From: Akkermansiaceae bacterium UBA1315
Lineage (GTDB): Bacteria > Verrucomicrobiota > Verrucomicrobiia > Verrucomicrobiales > Akkermansiaceae
Assembly (NCBI GenBank): GCA_002307065.1
Contig: DBTN01000028.1
Span: 18,779-41,758 of the forward strand
Reading direction: 5' to 3'
Length of the DNA stretch: 22,980 nucleotides
The translations under genes and the position numbers were made by a program. Position 1 is the first letter of the stretch; each line of letters begins with the position of its first letter. Positions 1 to 7,412 of this stretch are shown piece after piece. A model generated the notes under the pieces. That model searched no databases, was not told where the DNA came from, and saw only the letters and a list, made by a program, of their open reading frames with translations.

Positions 1-470
1 ATGGTGTCCATCATGCCGGGCATCGAGTCACGCGCGCCGGAGCGGACCGCAACAAGAAGCGGCAAGCCTTTGGCGTCGCCAAACTTGCTGCCCATGATTT
101 TTTCCATGTTCTTCACACCCGCTTCCATCTCCGCTTGAAGAGAGACTGGATAAGTACGCTTGTTATCGTAGAAGTAGGTGCAGACTTCCGTCGTCACGGT
201 GAATCCGGGAGGCACAGGAAGACCGATGCGGGTCATTTCCGCGAGGTTCGCGCCTTTACCACCGAGGAGTGGTTTCATGGTGCCATTGCCATCCGCTTTA
301 CCCGCACCCCAGGTGTAGACGTATTTGGTCTTTTTACCGGCACCCGCTTTTTTAGCAGCAGTTTTTTTCACCGGTGGGGTTTTAGCGGAGGTTTTTTTCG
401 CGGCGGATTTCGCGGCGATCGGTGCGCTTTTTTTAGCGACAGGCTTTGCGGCCTTCTTCTTGGTTGCCAT
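1..470 (-). CDS. ppdK: Pyruvate phosphate dikinase, N-terminal part (cut by window edge)
   Basis: This is the first 156 codons of a minus-strand gene that runs off the left edge. From about residue 49 the sequence matches the N-terminal nucleotide-binding domain of pyruvate phosphate dikinase: YVYTWGAGKADG, then LLGGKGANLAEM, GLPVPPGFTVTTEVC and VRSGARDSMPGMMDT. The enzyme interconverts pyruvate, ATP and phosphate with phosphoenolpyruvate, AMP and pyrophosphate in the cytoplasm. Residues 1-48 are odd: a low-complexity Lys/Ala/Pro tail (MATKKKAAKPVAKK and similar repeats) that the enzyme normally lacks. The ATG at 470-468 is chosen because the frame is open and continuous from it into the conserved domain. 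No convincing Shine-Dalgarno precedes it. The family assignment is firm; the role of the tail is unknown. Confidence 0.93.
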   Translation of the reverse strand, partial: MATKKKAAKPVAKKSAPIAAKSAAKKTSAKTPPVKKTAAKKAGAGKKTKYVYTWGAGKADGNGTMKPLLGGKGANLAEMTRIGLPVPPGFTVTTEVCTYFYDNKRTYPVSLQAEMEAGVKNMEKIMGSKFGDAKGLPLLVAVRSGARDSMPGMMDT

Positions 471-663
471 CTTGGTGTGATATCAGGTTATGAGCTAGGG
501 CTGGGAATGCTGAGACACAGCAAATCAAAAAACCCCAGCGCAAGGCGCGGCAGGCTAACAGGAGGCCCTACCGTGTCAATGGGACAGTTGCGCGAAACGC
601 TAAGGAATCTTTCCTGAAAAGGCAACCGATCGCCCGGGAACAGGCGCCCTGTATTTCCTCAAA

Positions 664-2586
664 TCAACGAAGACCGCGCAGCAGAAGCTCGGCATTCGTC
701 TTCGTCGCTTTCAAATTGCTGAGCAGGTTTTCGATCGCATCCCCAATCGGCATCTGGGCGAGCTGCTTGCGGATATCGACGACTTTCATAAACTCGTCGG
801 GATGATACAACCGGTCGTCATTGCGAGTTCCAGATTGGGGAATGTGAATCGCCGGGAAAACGCGTCGCTCGGCGAGCTCGCGATCCAGACGCACCTCCAT
901 GTTACCGGTCCCTTTGAATTCTTCGAACACGACATCGTCCAACCGGCTTTCGGTTTCCACCAGAGCGGTCGCAAGAATCGTCAACGATCCACCTTCCTCG
1001 ACATTGCGGGCGGTGCCGAAAAACTTGCGGGATTTTTGAAGCGCGGCCGGGCTGACGCCGCCAGATCCGATCGGGCCACCTTGCATCGCTGCGTTATGTC
1101 CACGCGCCAACCGGGTGAGACTGTCCAAGAGAAGAATCACATCTTTGCCAAGCTCGACCAATCGTTTGGCACGCTCAATGACAAGATCGGCGACCTGAGC
1201 ATGACGGCGAGGTGACTCGTCGAACGTCGATGCGAAAACTTGCGCGCCGACGGTTTCTTCGAAATCGGTGACTTCTTCCGGGCGCTCGTCGAGCAACAGA
1301 ATAATCAATTCCGCCTCGGGGTGATTCAGCCGGATGGATTTGGCAATTTGTTTGAGCAGAATCGTTTTCCCCCCTCGTGGCGGCGCAACAATCAGGCCGC
1401 GCTGCCCTTTGCCCAAAGGAGCGATGAGATCAATCACGCGCACGCCAAGGAAATCGGGACCCTCCCCTTCGAGATGAATCCGCTCGTCGGGAAACTGCGG
1501 CGTGAGTTTTTCAAATTCCTTCGAAGGTTGAAACTCCGCGACCGGCCGACCTTCGATTTCAACGATGTCCTGGGCGGTCATGAATTTGTCGCGCTCACGC
1601 GGGGCACGAACGCGAATTTTCACCATTTGACCAGGGCGCAGGCCGTGGTCGCGCAGGAGGTTCAGGCTGACATGAATATCATCGGGACCCGGACGAAAAC
1701 TGCGGGCAGGATCACGCAACATCGCGAAGTTTTCTTTCGCAGGCTCCAAAATGCCCTCACACACGAGTTCCGTACCTTCGCGGGCGTAAAAGCAGAGCAA
1801 TTCGTAAGCCAGTTGGCTTTTCGGAATGCCACCGGGAATGCGCGCGGGCACGGCTTCAGCCATCGCTTGCATTTCTGCCAGAGGCTTTAAGCGAAATTGG
1901 TTGATATCGATCGAAGCGGGAAGCGGTGATGGCGCAACAGCAACCGGTTCGGAACCAGCATTCGGAGCTTCGAGATCGTTAGGAATAGTCATGGGGTAAT
2001 CTTGGACAAAACGGCGGAGCTGGGATTTAAGAACGGTCGGCGGACCTTCGTTCCAAAACACCACATCCGCTCTGCGAATTTTTTCTTCCACCGGGAGCTG
2101 AGCCGAAAGAACCGACTCGATGAGATCTGGGTCAAACCCGTTGCGCGCTTTGAGTCGTGCGATCTGAGTCTCACGGGATGAAGCAACCAAAAGTACCTGC
2201 TCTTGGCCAAAATCAAAACCGGTTTCGAAGAAAAGTGGGACATCCGCGATGAACATCCCCGCGCCCACCTTGGCAGCTTCGTCCCGGGAATCAAGACATT
2301 CCTGCCGAACCCGAGGATGCAAAATCGCTTCCAATTGCAGCCTTTTTTCAGGATCAGCAAAGACCCTTTCCCTCAAAAATGAACGATCCACCTTCTGATC
2401 CGCATCCAACGCATCCGGACCAAACTGAGCGAGAATTTCCTGAGCCACTGAGGCATCGGATTCAAGCAACCGCCGAACGGAAATATCACAATCGAAAATC
2501 ACGATCGCCGATGACCAAGCTTGCAGGAATCGGCAGACCGTCGATTTCCCCGAAGCAATTCCTCCCGTCAACACCATCGTGCGCAT
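664..2586 (-). CDS. Dephospho-CoA kinase fused to transcription termination factor Rho
   Basis: One uninterrupted frame holds two complete enzymes. Residues 1 to about 195 are CoaE, which phosphorylates dephospho-CoA in the last step of CoA synthesis: P-loop GGIASGKS, FDCDISVRRL, LHPRVRQE and IADVPLFFETG. From about residue 225 it is full-length Rho, the hexameric RNA helicase that ends transcription. Rho marks are the RNA-binding LRDPARSFRPGPDDI, Walker A IVAPPRGGKT near 400-408, DERPEEVTDFEE, Walker B VILLLDS and the R-loop FKGTGNMEVRLDRELAERR. The join is a Pro/Ala-rich linker. An in-frame ATG at 1992-1990, at the start of the Rho part, has no visible ribosome-binding site. The 5' end is uncertain. 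ATG 2586 places the P-loop as in E. coli CoaE, whereas GTG 2601 has AGGAAGGA just upstream and TTG 2622 is also open. The fusion itself is directly seen. Confidence 0.93.
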   Translation of the reverse strand: MRTMVLTGGIASGKSTVCRFLQAWSSAIVIFDCDISVRRLLESDASVAQEILAQFGPDALDADQKVDRSFLRERVFADPEKRLQLEAILHPRVRQECLDSRDEAAKVGAGMFIADVPLFFETGFDFGQEQVLLVASSRETQIARLKARNGFDPDLIESVLSAQLPVEEKIRRADVVFWNEGPPTVLKSQLRRFVQDYPMTIPNDLEAPNAGSEPVAVAPSPLPASIDINQFRLKPLAEMQAMAEAVPARIPGGIPKSQLAYELLCFYAREGTELVCEGILEPAKENFAMLRDPARSFRPGPDDIHVSLNLLRDHGLRPGQMVKIRVRAPRERDKFMTAQDIVEIEGRPVAEFQPSKEFEKLTPQFPDERIHLEGEGPDFLGVRVIDLIAPLGKGQRGLIVAPPRGGKTILLKQIAKSIRLNHPEAELIILLLDERPEEVTDFEETVGAQVFASTFDESPRRHAQVADLVIERAKRLVELGKDVILLLDSLTRLARGHNAAMQGGPIGSGGVSPAALQKSRKFFGTARNVEEGGSLTILATALVETESRLDDVVFEEFKGTGNMEVRLDRELAERRVFPAIHIPQSGTRNDDRLYHPDEFMKVVDIRKQLAQMPIGDAIENLLSNLKATKTNAELLLRGLR

Positions 2587-2647
2587 GCGCCGATGATGCA
2601 CAAATCCTTCCTGATGAATCAAGAGGTAAGAATTTCACCTCATCCGC

Positions 2648-2680
2648 AAAAAAACAGGCGGAGGATTTCTCCCCCGCCTG
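2648..2680 (-). terminator. Rho-independent terminator after the secretin gene
   Basis: Read on the minus strand, 2680-2655 forms a GC-rich hairpin. CAGGCGG pairs with CCGCCTG, with an inner GGA/TCC extension after one mismatch and a loop of about four bases. It is followed by seven consecutive T (2654-2648). It starts about 25 bases after the secretin stop codon and lies before the CoaE-Rho start. It should therefore end the pilus-operon transcript and separate it from coaE-rho. Confidence 0.85.
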
Positions 2681-2705
2681 CCATGAACTTGCTTTGAACC
2701 GCTCC

Positions 2706-5294
2706 TTATTGAGGAAGATCGGTCGGAAGCGGAAGCACTCCGCCATCCAATTCGCCACCACCCGTGCTCACCGGAACGGAGGCGCCACCGGTGTCACCAT
2801 TCCGGAGCGGACGACCCGTTGCATCGATGATCTGCGCAGTCACGAAGATGATCAGGTTGCTCTTGATCCGGTTTTCCGATTTCGATTGGAAAAGGCGACC
2901 CAAGATCGGGATATCTCCCAAAATCGGCACCTTGTCTTCGACGTTTTGAATGTCTTCGCGCATCAGACCACCAACCGCGACGGTATATCCGTCATAGATC
3001 GTCAGAGCCGTGTTCACGCGGCGGGACGAGAAGACTGGCATCTCGATCCGGTTCTCGGTGAGAGTCACCGTTTCGGTCAACAATACATCGTCGATAATAG
3101 AAGTGGAAGGCGTTTGAATTGGGCTGCCGTAGTTGACAAATCCTTCGAACTCCACGATTTCAGGTACGAAACGGAGATCGATCACAAAATCGTTTTCGCC
3201 GATCGTCGGTTCGATTTCCAAGGTCACACCGGTGTTCCGAGTTTCGAACGCAGTCGGAGTCGCTGGAGTAACCGGGAAACCAGTCGAACTCGAACCCGTC
3301 AAACTGCTTCCTGTCGCGCCGACGGTGTTCGGCAGTTCTGGGGGTTCGTATTCGGTCGGGTAAATAAATTCACGAATGATTTCGATCGTCGCTTTCTGTC
3401 CGGAACGAGCCGTAACGGAAGGAGCCGTCATCAAGTCGGTTCCTTTTTTCTGGGAAAGACCGCGCATCATCATCTCGAACTGGACGGAACCAAAGATACC
3501 CGTGAGTGACGCGATACCAGGTGCCACATTTGCCACTTGGGCGGTGCGGTTCGGATTGTTAAGAAGCGCGTCGATATTATTGCGACTGATCGCCTGATCA
3601 CCACTGCGAAGACCGCTGGAAACAATGTTAGTGACTTCACTTGTTGAGGTGTCACCGCCGATCGTGCTACCAAAATCCGCACCCGTACGGACGCCACCGC
3701 TGCCGATGACCCCGCCACCGACCGCAAGGCCTGATGTAGATGAGCTCGCAAGAAGCCAATCGAAGCCGAGTTCATCCGTGTTTTCTTGGGAAACCTCGAC
3801 GAACTTGGTGGTGATTTTAACCTGTTTTGGCTGGCTGTTGCTGATCGTTTCGATGAGCTGCTCAACCTTATCCAGTTCGGTAGGAGTATTGGTAACAAGC
3901 AGCACCCCGTTGGTCAGAGTCGCGGAACTACCTTCAGCAAAAAGGATACCCGATTGCTTCAGTTGCTCGGCGATCGGAGGACGGGACGTGAGTCTTGCAG
4001 CGTTTCCGGCTTCCGGAGTTGCAAAAGGATCGACTTCGCCACCGGTGGTTCCTTCGGCACCGCCAGAAAGTTGCGACTGAAGATCAGGCGGAACACGGAA
4101 GGTGCGAGTGAACAGGTCTTCACCGGTTTCTGTCTGTGGAACCAAGGTCACCGCGAAATCGTCAACCTTGTAGCGAAGCTTCGTTTGGTCGCAGATGTAT
4201 TTCAGCGCGACGGCCAATGGCACGTTGCGGATGCGCAGTTCGCGAACCCGGAGTGCGCCTGGATCGGTGGCAGCCAAGGGAAGGCCACCGGCGTCAGCAC
4301 CGGCATCGGCACCGCCAACCGCTCCTGAGCGTGGACGACGAATCACGAAGTTCACACCTTTTTTCGATGGGTCCAACTCGCTGGTGTCGAGTTCGACGGA
4401 TCGCATGCGAAGGAAGTCGATGGCTTCTTCCACCGTGGTGTCTTCGAAATCGACGCGAGGAAGGATGATTCGGCGAAGCTTTTCCGTAATGTAAGCGACT
4501 CCGCTGGTGGTTCCGGTATTGCTGCCGCTGCTGGTGTCAAACGTTGGCGGTTCGGCAGGAACGGAAAGCTCCCATGCGGCGTCGACTTGCATCAAAAGCT
4601 CGGCGCGGGTGTGGTCGTAAGCGGCGCGATAATAATCGGTTTTGGCCGATGCAATGCGCTCAAGACCGCGGCGTGCCGCAGTGTTGTAAGGATCGACGCG
4701 CAGAACGTTTTGATATTCGGTTTTGGCTGCGTCGTATTTGCCAAGGTTGTAGTTGCCTTCCGCCATGTACAAACCGCGGCGAACCTTATCGACATTTTGG
4801 GTGTGTTCGTAAGTGAGGGCCGGATTGGTGCGGATCGGATCTTCCAAGTAACCGAGCTCCGTTTTTGCCGCGATGTTGTTTGGGTCAACACCTGGAGCAA
4901 GAACGCCTTCGAGCAAGGTGCGAGCTTCCGTGTACTTGCCGGTTTTGCGGAACTGCTGCGCGAGAGCGACGCTGGCGTCAGAAAGGTGTTCGGTGTAGCT
5001 CTGACGGCGGTCAGAAAGCATCGGCGCGTCAGGGAGGCGATCCAAAGCCTGACGATATTTATCGACTGCCTGTTGGTAGTCGCCTTTGGCATAGGCTTCG
5101 CGGCCTTCGTTCAAAAGACGATCACCTTCGGAGACTGCTTCTTGGCGGCGAATCATTTCGCGCTGAGCAAGGCCACTCAAACTGGAGTAACCCTCTCCGG
5201 CGTTCGCGGTCGTCACGACGACGGGCATGGAAGATGCCACGGCCATCAACGCGAGGACGGTGCGACTGGATCGATACATTGGCGTTTTTTGCAT
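2706..5294 (-). CDS. pilQ: PilQ-like outer-membrane secretin (Amuc_1098 homologue)
   Basis: This is a gated outer-membrane ring protein of the type IV pilus / type II secretion class, about 862 residues. A signal peptide (basic RSSR, hydrophobic stretch, ANA cleavage site near residue 32) is followed by a TPR-like region to about residue 210 (EGREAYAKGDYQQAVDKYRQ, then GNYNLGKYDAAKTEYQNVLR). Next come short N-type domains (VEEAIDFLRM and LLVTNTPTELDKVEQLIE) and the secretin domain from about 490 to 820. It carries GTDLMTAPSVTARSGQKATI and ends in the classic VPILGDIPILGRLFQ signature. A Gly/Pro-rich tail closes it. N-terminal TPRs are typical of the verrucomicrobial form. ATG 5294 is chosen because it precedes the signal peptide. 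A TTG at 5360 would overlap the upstream stop codon by four bases, and ATG 5279 is also possible. It is last in the operon and followed by a terminator. Confidence 0.92.
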   Translation of the reverse strand: MQKTPMYRSSRTVLALMAVASSMPVVVTTANAGEGYSSLSGLAQREMIRRQEAVSEGDRLLNEGREAYAKGDYQQAVDKYRQALDRLPDAPMLSDRRQSYTEHLSDASVALAQQFRKTGKYTEARTLLEGVLAPGVDPNNIAAKTELGYLEDPIRTNPALTYEHTQNVDKVRRGLYMAEGNYNLGKYDAAKTEYQNVLRVDPYNTAARRGLERIASAKTDYYRAAYDHTRAELLMQVDAAWELSVPAEPPTFDTSSGSNTGTTSGVAYITEKLRRIILPRVDFEDTTVEEAIDFLRMRSVELDTSELDPSKKGVNFVIRRPRSGAVGGADAGADAGGLPLAATDPGALRVRELRIRNVPLAVALKYICDQTKLRYKVDDFAVTLVPQTETGEDLFTRTFRVPPDLQSQLSGGAEGTTGGEVDPFATPEAGNAARLTSRPPIAEQLKQSGILFAEGSSATLTNGVLLVTNTPTELDKVEQLIETISNSQPKQVKITTKFVEVSQENTDELGFDWLLASSSTSGLAVGGGVIGSGGVRTGADFGSTIGGDTSTSEVTNIVSSGLRSGDQAISRNNIDALLNNPNRTAQVANVAPGIASLTGIFGSVQFEMMMRGLSQKKGTDLMTAPSVTARSGQKATIEIIREFIYPTEYEPPELPNTVGATGSSLTGSSSTGFPVTPATPTAFETRNTGVTLEIEPTIGENDFVIDLRFVPEIVEFEGFVNYGSPIQTPSTSIIDDVLLTETVTLTENRIEMPVFSSRRVNTALTIYDGYTVAVGGLMREDIQNVEDKVPILGDIPILGRLFQSKSENRIKSNLIIFVTAQIIDATGRPLRNGDTGGASVPVSTGGGELDGGVLPLPTDLPQ

Positions 5295-5356
5295 GGTTGG
5301 ATTCGGTTTTTTGGCGATGTTATGTGAATTTGTGAAGCAATTTTTTCTGGACGAGT

Positions 5357-6397
5357 TCAAGGTGTGGAACCTTTTGCGATCTGGACGGTTTTCTTCGTGC
5401 CCGCCGCGTCGGTGTATTCGACCTCAATGCCTTCAGGGGTAACTTTTTTCAGCAGGTAATCTTTTTTGGAGGAACCGGGAGGAAGAGAGAACATGGTGTT
5501 TTCTTCGACTTTAAATTCCGTCCCACTTTGGCCGACCGCTTCGAGGGAAAGGATCGCGGTGCGGTCGTATTGAGCGTAGTCCATCTTCAGATCTTCTTTG
5601 AACTGGGAAGGGATTTCATAAATCGTTCCCTTTTTGTTCGCGCGTTGATCTTCGATTCGGACGTAAAGCACCTCGACCTCCACTTTAATGCGTGGATTGA
5701 GCTCCTTGCGGCGCTCCGAACCCAACAACTTAAACCGGTTTTTCGCCGCGCCTTCGCCGAAGAAAACCGTTCCGGGCATAATGATTTCAGCGGCCCCGGC
5801 GCGATTCGTCTGACGAGCGGAATCTTCGTAGGTGAAAGGGAAACCTCCGTCGGATTCAAATCCCGGGCGCAACACCCATGTGAGGGTTTCGTCTTTGACG
5901 TATTTCAATTTCGCGATCAGTTGAGGATGGGACTCGGCGCTGTTCGGGTCAGTCTCCGCTTTGAATTCCTCAAGATTGCTGAAGCCGTCTTGATCTGGAT
6001 CGCGTTGCGGAGAATCTCCGAAGCCAGGATCGAGATCATTTTCAATCCACCAAACGTTGGGAATGGGCGGATGAACCGATTCCCCCTCGACGAGATCCAA
6101 GGCCTTGTTCGGAGCGTCACGGGAAACGAAGAGTGGGATACCGGTGAAAAGATCGACAGCGCGGCCGTCGTCTTCCGCTTGCGACCACGTGCGGTTCAGC
6201 CCGAGTGAAGCGATCGCTTGAGGGACAAGATCCGCGCCGCGAACCGACGGGTCGTTGTTTCCAGCACCTTTCAAGTGGGTGTTAAATTCTTCTTCCACGC
6301 CGCTGATCTTCGACCAACCGAGGAAGGCGAGACCGAGGGCGAGGACGGCGGCACCGCCAAGGGCGGCTTTTTCGTAATTCTGAGAAATCCAGGACAT
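5357..6397 (-). CDS. Membrane-anchored pilus-operon protein in PilP position (Amuc_1099 homologue)
   Basis: This 346-residue protein has one N-terminal membrane anchor (residues about 10-28, ALGGAAVLALGLAFLGW) and a large, presumably periplasmic, body. It lies between the PilO-like protein and the secretin, where pilMNOPQ operons place PilP, the link from the inner-membrane complex to the secretin. That role is inferred from position only; I see no clear PilP domain. Residues about 121-151 contain DLDPGFGDSP and DPDQDGFSNLEEF and then TDP, the calcium-binding-type spacing of thrombospondin type 3 / EF-hand-like repeats common in Planctomycetes and Verrucomicrobia. The C-terminal half is soluble and beta-rich in appearance. 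The start MSWISQN resembles MSWIKDN of its upstream neighbour. The gap to that neighbour is 22 bases, so the genes are cotranscribed. Confidence 0.82.
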   Translation of the reverse strand: MSWISQNYEKAALGGAAVLALGLAFLGWSKISGVEEEFNTHLKGAGNNDPSVRGADLVPQAIASLGLNRTWSQAEDDGRAVDLFTGIPLFVSRDAPNKALDLVEGESVHPPIPNVWWIENDLDPGFGDSPQRDPDQDGFSNLEEFKAETDPNSAESHPQLIAKLKYVKDETLTWVLRPGFESDGGFPFTYEDSARQTNRAGAAEIIMPGTVFFGEGAAKNRFKLLGSERRKELNPRIKVEVEVLYVRIEDQRANKKGTIYEIPSQFKEDLKMDYAQYDRTAILSLEAVGQSGTEFKVEENTMFSLPPGSSKKDYLLKKVTPEGIEVEYTDAAGTKKTVQIAKGSTP

Positions 6398-6419
6398 GGG
6401 TTAAGTGCTGTGACAGGGA

Positions 6420-7382
6420 TCAGGGCTGAGGAAGCTCTTTAGCTGGAAGAAATTGGAGAATATCAAGGCGGAGAAAAACGACCACTTCTTCATTCCCCAA
6501 GACTTGGGAAAGGACGCGACCGGTATCAACGACGGGGGCTGGAGCAGGAGCAGATTCAGCGCCAGCGGCTTCGCCGTCGGGAGGAACCACAAAACCCGCA
6601 CCACCGAATAGCTCATTGCTGGCGGCAGGAGCAGGAGGAGCGTCGAACTTGGCGTCGCCTGCAAGAGGCGGAGTGGCTTTTTCGTTTCCAATCCGGACCG
6701 TCCGTAACACCACGTAATAATTGTCCAGTTTGGAAATGGAGCTGAGGAATTCCCGAGCCGATTTTTCAGATCCCTTGAAGGTGATCTCAAGCGGCAGCTC
6801 TCGGGCGACCTCTTTAGGCTCGGCCTTCCAAACTTCTCCTCGTTCTTCGGCCAGGCGCGGACGGTGAAGATTGATCAACTGGGTCGGTGCGGCTTTCGCC
6901 AGCGCCAGCATCAATTCTCTCACGGCGCCCAACTGATAGTCCAAAACTCCGGTGGATTTTTCACCCGCAAGCACATCGGTATAAGACTCGAATCCCAAGA
7001 ACGAACCGTCTGGCAGGGTCGCGCCGCTCTTTTCAAAAGCCGCTCGCACTTCCGTGTTTGCCGCTTTCAGGTGGTTGGTAAATTCCTGAGGGGAAATGTT
7101 CGTCAGTTCCGCCGGGCTGAATTTTCCGAAAGTCGTCTGAAGATCGGTGACCGCTTCACGATAATCCAAAAGCGCTTTGCGTTTTCCATCCCGATTCGTC
7201 GGCGTGGGATAAAGCGGAAGGCGTTCGAATCCCGAAGCCGCAGCCGCCGAATTTTGATAGCTATCGAAGGCGGCATTGTATCGCGATCTGCCGTTCAATC
7301 CGACAAAGATGAGCGCGAGAGCACCCACCAGGGTCACTCCTCCAAGCACTGCGATAAACTGGTTGTCCTTAATCCAACTCAT
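6420..7382 (-). CDS. PilO-like protein, homologue of Akkermansia Amuc_1100
   Basis: The protein has 320 residues, close to the 317 I recall for Amuc_1100, and several recalled blocks line up along its length: FLGFESYTDV, LDYQLGAVRELMLALAK followed by INLHRPRL, PLEITFKGSEKSAREFLSSI, RTVRIGNEKATPP, and GNEEVVVFLRLDILQF near the C-terminus. It has one N-terminal membrane helix (about residues 9-28), then a coiled stretch and two ferredoxin-like alpha-beta units, the PilO/PilN architecture. In a pilus machine PilO pairs with PilN in the inner-membrane platform. In Akkermansia the protein is known for TLR2 signalling and gut-barrier effects; that says nothing direct about its job here. An Ala/Pro-rich linker (about 240-280) separates the last strand pair. 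The family call rests on remembered sequence, not an alignment run here. Confidence 0.88.
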   Translation of the reverse strand: MSWIKDNQFIAVLGGVTLVGALALIFVGLNGRSRYNAAFDSYQNSAAAASGFERLPLYPTPTNRDGKRKALLDYREAVTDLQTTFGKFSPAELTNISPQEFTNHLKAANTEVRAAFEKSGATLPDGSFLGFESYTDVLAGEKSTGVLDYQLGAVRELMLALAKAAPTQLINLHRPRLAEERGEVWKAEPKEVARELPLEITFKGSEKSAREFLSSISKLDNYYVVLRTVRIGNEKATPPLAGDAKFDAPPAPAASNELFGGAGFVVPPDGEAAGAESAPAPAPVVDTGRVLSQVLGNEEVVVFLRLDILQFLPAKELPQP

Positions 7383-7412
7383 AATATGGGTTACAAAAAA
7401 TTTGGTTCTGGG

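Noticed and set aside
135..617. Plus-strand open frame at the left edge
   Set aside because: It is antisense to the start of pyruvate phosphate dikinase; the Phe/Gly-rich stretch is the complement of the Lys/Ala tail.
637..658. Stem-loop ACAGG/CCTGT with GGAA/TTCC downstream of coaE-rho as a terminator
   Set aside because: The stem is short and interrupted, and no T-run follows on the minus strand.
2379..3509. A 376-codon plus-strand open frame
   Set aside because: It runs antisense across the coaE-rho start, the terminator and the secretin C-terminus, and its translation has no domain-like pattern.
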